This document shows positions 59,640 through 64,000 of a stretch of 64,000 nt of DNA, in pieces. This DNA is from Candidula unifasciata (Eukaryota > Mollusca > Gastropoda > Stylommatophora > Geomitridae): the NCBI GenBank assembly GCA_905116865.2, contig CAJHNH020000802.1, positions 45,001 through 109,000 on the forward strand. Reading direction: 5' to 3'. The position numbers were made by a program, and so were the translations under genes. The first letter of the stretch is position 1. Every line of letters begins with the position of its first letter. The notes under the pieces are model-generated. The model saw nothing but the letters and a program-made list of their open reading frames with translations, did not search any database and was not told the DNA's origin.

Positions 59640-60589
59640 GCATGGGTGAATTTTTGGGTTATTTATTCGATAATACAAAAAAAAAAAAAACACAACGAAA
59701 ACAACACCGCATGCAAGCTAACTAATTAACTGCCGATAAGGGATTGCAGATGAAAGTTAAAGAGCTTAACACAAATTGGTTGTACGGTTTTACAGTCGAA
59801 AGTTGTTTCCTCTGTCCCTATTCTCCCCATCTGCACAGATATCAAGTAATTCTCTGTTTATTTCTCTCCACCATACGCCCAAATATAAAACTTTCTGCTT
59901 CCCCACATGTCTGATAATACAAGCGACCATGCGGACATGTCTGTTACTTTCTCAACTTTATGAACCTATTTACATTTACTGTTTATCAATTTCATTAGGC
60001 ATCCGTTTTAAAGTGCAATTGAATTTCGTCCTATGACTGTAGGATTCTGCAACTATCACTGGTTAGTGTTAGAACTGAAAGTAAATTATAATGAAAAAAA
60101 ATTCAACTTGGTTTAAAAACCACATGTTTGAGGTTCAGTAATGTGTTCAAAATTTAATTTTTGACTTGCCAATACATGTGGTAAGTGTGTGCGTGTGTGT
60201 GTGTGTTTTCACATATCCTGGCAACATACACAACATGATAATACATTATTCTTATACTCGATCAATCTCACAGTCTGTAATCTGAGAGATGTTCAGAAAA
60301 TATTTCGTATTTTCTCAAGATATATATACTAAAAAAGCAATAAATGTGAACATAATATGTATGGATAGGTCAGATAAACATCTCTATTATTCAACATATT
60401 CCCCATTCTTCTTCTTCGTCTTCGCGTTCACCATCTGTAAACTTCGGTGGAAAGTTCTGGTCTTTCGTCCACTTCTGGACTGTAGTCCTGTACCAGAACC
60501 TGAGTGCTGCATGTGCACCCGTTTTACAGATCTGACTTACTTGTATGCAGACTGTAGGTTCTTTGCACTCTGACTACGAAGGAAGATCC

Positions 60590-60875
60590 CAATTAGTCGA
60601 CTCTTGCGACATTTTTTTGTGTAGCTGTGGGTCTCTTCTTGTAGGTCCCAGAACCCACACGAGGACAAATCCTTATACATTTTTACGGCCCAATGCCAAT
60701 GCAAAACAAGTGTATATGCTTCTAACCCCACCACGTTTCGTCTTTACCTCGTAGCTATTTCTTCGCTGAATGAATTACTCCTTTATCTTCAAATCCTGTT
60801 CCTTTATAGACCAAACAGAAGAAAATCAAACGGTGAAAAATCAGGCCTATATGGTGGATGGGTAGTACAGGGCAA
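60590..60875 (-). pseudogene. mariner-like transposase relic, unit copy 2
   Basis: On the minus strand HPPYRPDFSPFDFLLFGL-like residues (with a frame slip) match the relic at 57690-57985. This unit keeps the site corresponding to the LTR insertion point intact at about 60584. Confidence 0.6.
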
Positions 60876-61125
60876 CTGAATTTACTGATTGCCTCCCATG
60901 TTATCAGACTTGTGTAGTACAGTCCAGTCCAATTTACGGATTGCCTTCCGTGTTGTCAGACTTGTGTACTACAGTCCAGTCAAATTTATTGATTGTCTCC
61001 CGTGTAGTCATGCTTGTGTAGTACAGTCCAGTCAAATTTATTGATTGTCTCCCGTGTAGTCATGCTTGTGTGGTACAGTCCAGTCCAATTTTTGAGTGTC
61101 TCCAGTGTTGTCAGACTTGTGTGTG
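60876..61125. repeat. 52-bp minisatellite, about five diverged copies
   Basis: Short counterpart of the 57985-59215 array at the same place in unit 2; units with CTCCCGTGTAGTCATGCTTG are a local variant. Confidence 0.9.
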
Positions 61126-61155
61126 ATAGCGCGTATTGACATGAAGCAGAAGCAG

Positions 61156-61506
61156 GTCAGTGCGGCCAGTCTTTGTGAACACGCTGACTGAGTTGTTAAA
61201 CTGTCCTAATGTAAGCTTGCGAATTGAATTTCCCTCCCTTTGGCATAAAACCCCCAGAAGAATCAAACCTTCCATGTCCCGACAGACAGTGATTGTTACC
61301 TTTACCACTGACGGAGCTGTCTTGAGTTTCTTATGTCGTGGTAAGTCCTGAAGGATCTCCAAAATATAGGTCTAGCCTAATATGCCCACAATGACCTAAA
61401 CAAGAGACACGAGGCTGTACTCAAAGAATGAGAGTCTGACTTAGCAACAAAAATACACCTACCAGTTGTGCTTGTGGTAGTGGAGACTGAAACACAAAAA
61501 GAATGA
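61156..61506 (+). CDS. tandem gene unit, copy 3, two exons
   Basis: Exon 61156-61340 (185 bases, same length as copy 2) encoding VRPVFVNTLTELLNCPNVSL, RIEFPSLWHKTPRRIKPS and TVIVTFTTDGAVLSFLCR; donor CGTG/GTAAGT; intron of 125 bases; last exon 61466-61506 with VVLVVVETETQKE and a stop. Against copy 2 I count about nine amino-acid changes and about three silent ones in 61 codons, so there is no sign of strong purifying selection on the protein. Function unknown. Confidence 0.5.
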
Positions 61507-62061
61507 ACATGGATGAATTTATGGGTTATTTATGCAATAATACAAAAAAACACACAAAAAAAAAAAAAAAAAAAAAACAACGAAAACAACACCGTATTCA
61601 AGCTAACTAACAAACTGCCGATAAAGGATTGCAGATGAAAGTAAAAGAGCTTAACACAAATTTGTTCTACGTTTGAACAGTTAGAAGTTGTTTCCTTCGT
61701 TTGTATTCTTCCCATTTGCATACATTTCCCGTGATTCTCTGTTCGTTTCTCTTCACTGAATATACATACACCTTTCTTCTTCGCAACGTGTCTGAGAATA
61801 CAAGTGACCATGCAGAAATGTCTGTTACTTTCTTACCTTTAAGAACTTTTTTACATTTACTGTTTATCAATTTCATTAGGCATCTGTTTCCAAATGCAGT
61901 TAAAATTCGTCCGTTGACTGTAGGGTTCAGTAACTGGCTTGCGTTAGAATTGAAAGTAAATTATAATAAAAAATACGCAACTTTGTTTTAAAACAACATA
62001 TATATGGTTCAATAATGTGTTCAAACTTTTATTGTTGCTTTGCGAATATTTGTGGTAAGTA

Positions 62062-62098
<37 letters not shown>

Positions 62099-62429
62099 CC
62101 CCCCCCCCACACATACACACACACATCCTAGCAACATACACACTAGGATACTACATTATTCTTTATTCGATGAATCTGTCTGTCTGTAATATGAGAGTAG
62201 CGTTCAGAAAGTGATTCACCTCATCGTATTTACTTAAGATTTATATACTGAAAAAGCATTAAATGTGTACATAATATATATGGATAGGTCAGATAACCAT
62301 CTGTATTATTCAACATAATTCCTCATTAAATTTTACGGCCACCCCAAAATAAGTGTAAATATTGATATTTAGTACCATGTTTTGTCTATTGCGTAGCCAT
62401 TTCTTCGTTTTATGGATTACTCCTTTATC

Positions 62430-64000
62430 ATCATCGTCATGTCCCCTGCCAACTGGCGTAGACGCTTATGCGTCTCCACATATCACGATCCCTGGTTGCC
62501 TGGAACAGCTCTCTTGACGATATCTCTCCATGCCATCATTTCAGCCCATCCAGCATCATCTCTCTTGGTCTGCCTCTACCCGTTTTTCCACTGATCTTTT
62601 AAGTTGTCACAATGTTCTCTAGTATCTCCATTTTCATCATGTGCCAAAGAACAGTGTTTGTCTCTTTCATATTGTTGTATATAAAGATCTACGTTCATTG
62701 GCTTTGTTCAAGCAAGTATTGTTACCGACTCCAAGGCCGTCCTAGGTATTCGTAACATTTGTCTCAAAAACCATATCTCTGTTGCTTCCATATTCTTCTT
62801 AATTTGTTAGGTGACATTCCAAGATTCGCTGCTACACAGCAAAGCAGGTTCTATGTCACATTTTAGATCTCTCTTTCTGACATTAAATGAGAGCGATTTA
62901 ATGCATATTTTTCATTTTCTGAAATGCATCTTTCGCTAGAACTATTCTGCTATTATTCTCTGTCAGTCATTTTCCATTTGAGGATATGATTGTTCCCACA
63001 TATTTGAATTTATTGACTTGGTTAAGTCTTTTTCCTTTAATTGAGATTTCACAACGTGGAGTTTTCTTCTTCTTTTATATAACCATTATTCCATGTGTGT
63101 GTTTGTGTGTGTGTGTGTGCGTGTGTGTGTGTGTGGCTTTTTTTAAACGGTATCATTTGCATAACGCAAATTTTTTATATTGTATCTTCCAACTCGTATT
63201 CCCGCTTTCTCTTTAATTTCACCCCAAAAGATTTCACTTTTTAGAGAGAAAAGGTCTGGGGATAAGACACATCCCTGTCTTACTTCTTGCGCTATCTGTA
63301 TAAAAGTACCCAATTTGTTTCGCACTTTAATTGCTGCTACTTGGTTCCAGGAAATGTTTTTAATTAACCTGAGATCTCTCCCGTCTACATTGATGTCTTG
63401 CAATATTTTTATAATCTCCTCGTGTTTAACTTTGTCAAATGCTTTGGTTTAATCTATATTGCACAAATATAAGTCCTTATGTATGTCCATTGTCTATCAG
63501 TGTTCGTAATATGTATATTGCATTACTTGTCCCTTCACCTTCCATAAATCCATACTGCTTTTTACTCAATTCCATTCTTTTTTTTTTTTTTCTTATTATA
63601 ATTCTAAGTAGTAATTTGGTGACATGATTTATTAAGTTGATTGTACGAAATTCTTCACACTCAATTGCTCCTGGTCTTTTGGGTAACTCAATAAATAAAG
63701 ATTTCAATATATCACTTGGTATGTACCTAGTGTTATAAATGTCATTCATCAGTTTAGGTAATATTTCAACCCCAAATTTCCCCCAGTAGAACTTCTAATT
63801 ATTCTATTAAAATTTCATCTGGCCTAGTTGAATTTCCTTTCCTCACTTGTTTAATAGCATCGCTAACTTCTTCCTTTAGTATAGACATAACTTCTGAATT
63901 TCTTTCTTCTGGTAATTCTACTCTCTTTCCATCATAAAACTCTTTTATGTAATAATTCCATCTATTTATTATATCATCTTTCTCCATTAAGATCTCTCCT
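62430..64000 (-). pseudogene. non-LTR RT element, runs past window end
   Basis: On the minus strand from the window end: ELPEERNSEVMSILKEEVSD and VRKGNSTRPDEI, then KSLFIELPKRPGAIECEEFR, YGFMEGEGTSNAIYILRTLI, NID.TKAFDKVKHEE, GVRQGCVLSPDLF-type block (here EVRQGCVLSPDLFSLKSEIF), LRYANDTV, NKFKYVGTIISSNG and the 3' tail RGRPRE..DG. The active-site box is YAND rather than YADD. Frameshifts and stops separate the pieces. The 3' end (TCATCATCGTCATG at 62429-62442 on the plus strand) cuts off unit 3 within its mariner relic. The 5' part lies outside the window. Confidence 0.85.

Overview
The window reads as nuclear DNA of an animal, most likely a gastropod mollusc. There are no operons or ribosome sites. 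There are intronless class A GPCRs of the kind expanded as chemosensory receptors in heterobranch gastropods, at least one spliced exon pair with GT/AG borders, very many micro- and minisatellites, and a typical metazoan mix of mobile-element debris (Penelope-like, RT-bearing non-LTR, mariner, Tc1, LTR and TTAA-type elements, tRNA-derived SINEs). The gastropod assignment rests on recalled family resemblance and is an inference.

Layout. 0-5.2 kb: SINE head, Penelope-like GIY-YIG relic, mariner relic, non-LTR relic, then GPCR 1 (minus strand). 6-8.1 kb: non-LTR RT remains with a 63-bp minisatellite grown inside them. 9-10.5 kb: Tc1 transposase relic split by a 54-bp minisatellite. 10.9-12.6 kb: a second GIY-YIG relic and a SINE. 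13.5-17 kb: a large composite satellite (32/33-bp arrays, CAGA and GATA tetranucleotides) interrupted by a copied RT segment. 17.5-18.2 kb: 62-bp array. 18.8-19.8 kb: GPCR 2 (minus strand). 22.5-24.6 kb: Penelope-like element split by a 1-kb inverted-repeat element in a TTAA site, with a candidate hammerhead ribozyme in its 3' part. 24.8-28.7 kb: AT repeats, a young 5'-truncated non-LTR insertion with a target-site duplication, and two older RT relics. 29-45.9 kb: mostly simple and tandem repeats plus SINE-like pieces. 45.9-46.1 kb: a likely single-pass membrane exon. 46.5-50.7 kb: 46-bp array, deleted mariner, RT and RNase H relics, SINE.

51-62.4 kb: a roughly 2-kb unit present three times in tandem, each carrying a small two-exon gene end. 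An LTR retrotransposon (52279-57675) lies in the first unit. It has two LTRs and one 517-codon ORF, with no recognisable protease, reverse transcriptase or integrase. The second unit keeps the matching unoccupied site. The third unit is cut off by another non-LTR RT element that runs past the window end.

The intact protein-coding candidates are the two GPCRs, the 517-codon ORF of the LTR element, and the small exons at 46 kb and in the 51-61 kb units. Everything else recognised is mobile-element relic or tandem repeat. I saw no tRNA, rRNA or CRISPR locus. Stretches not listed (for example 160-700, 8150-9040, 18250-18820, 19830-20820, 29470-32270, 31340-32280, 35310-36110, 42600-43070, 49000-49700) showed me nothing I could support.
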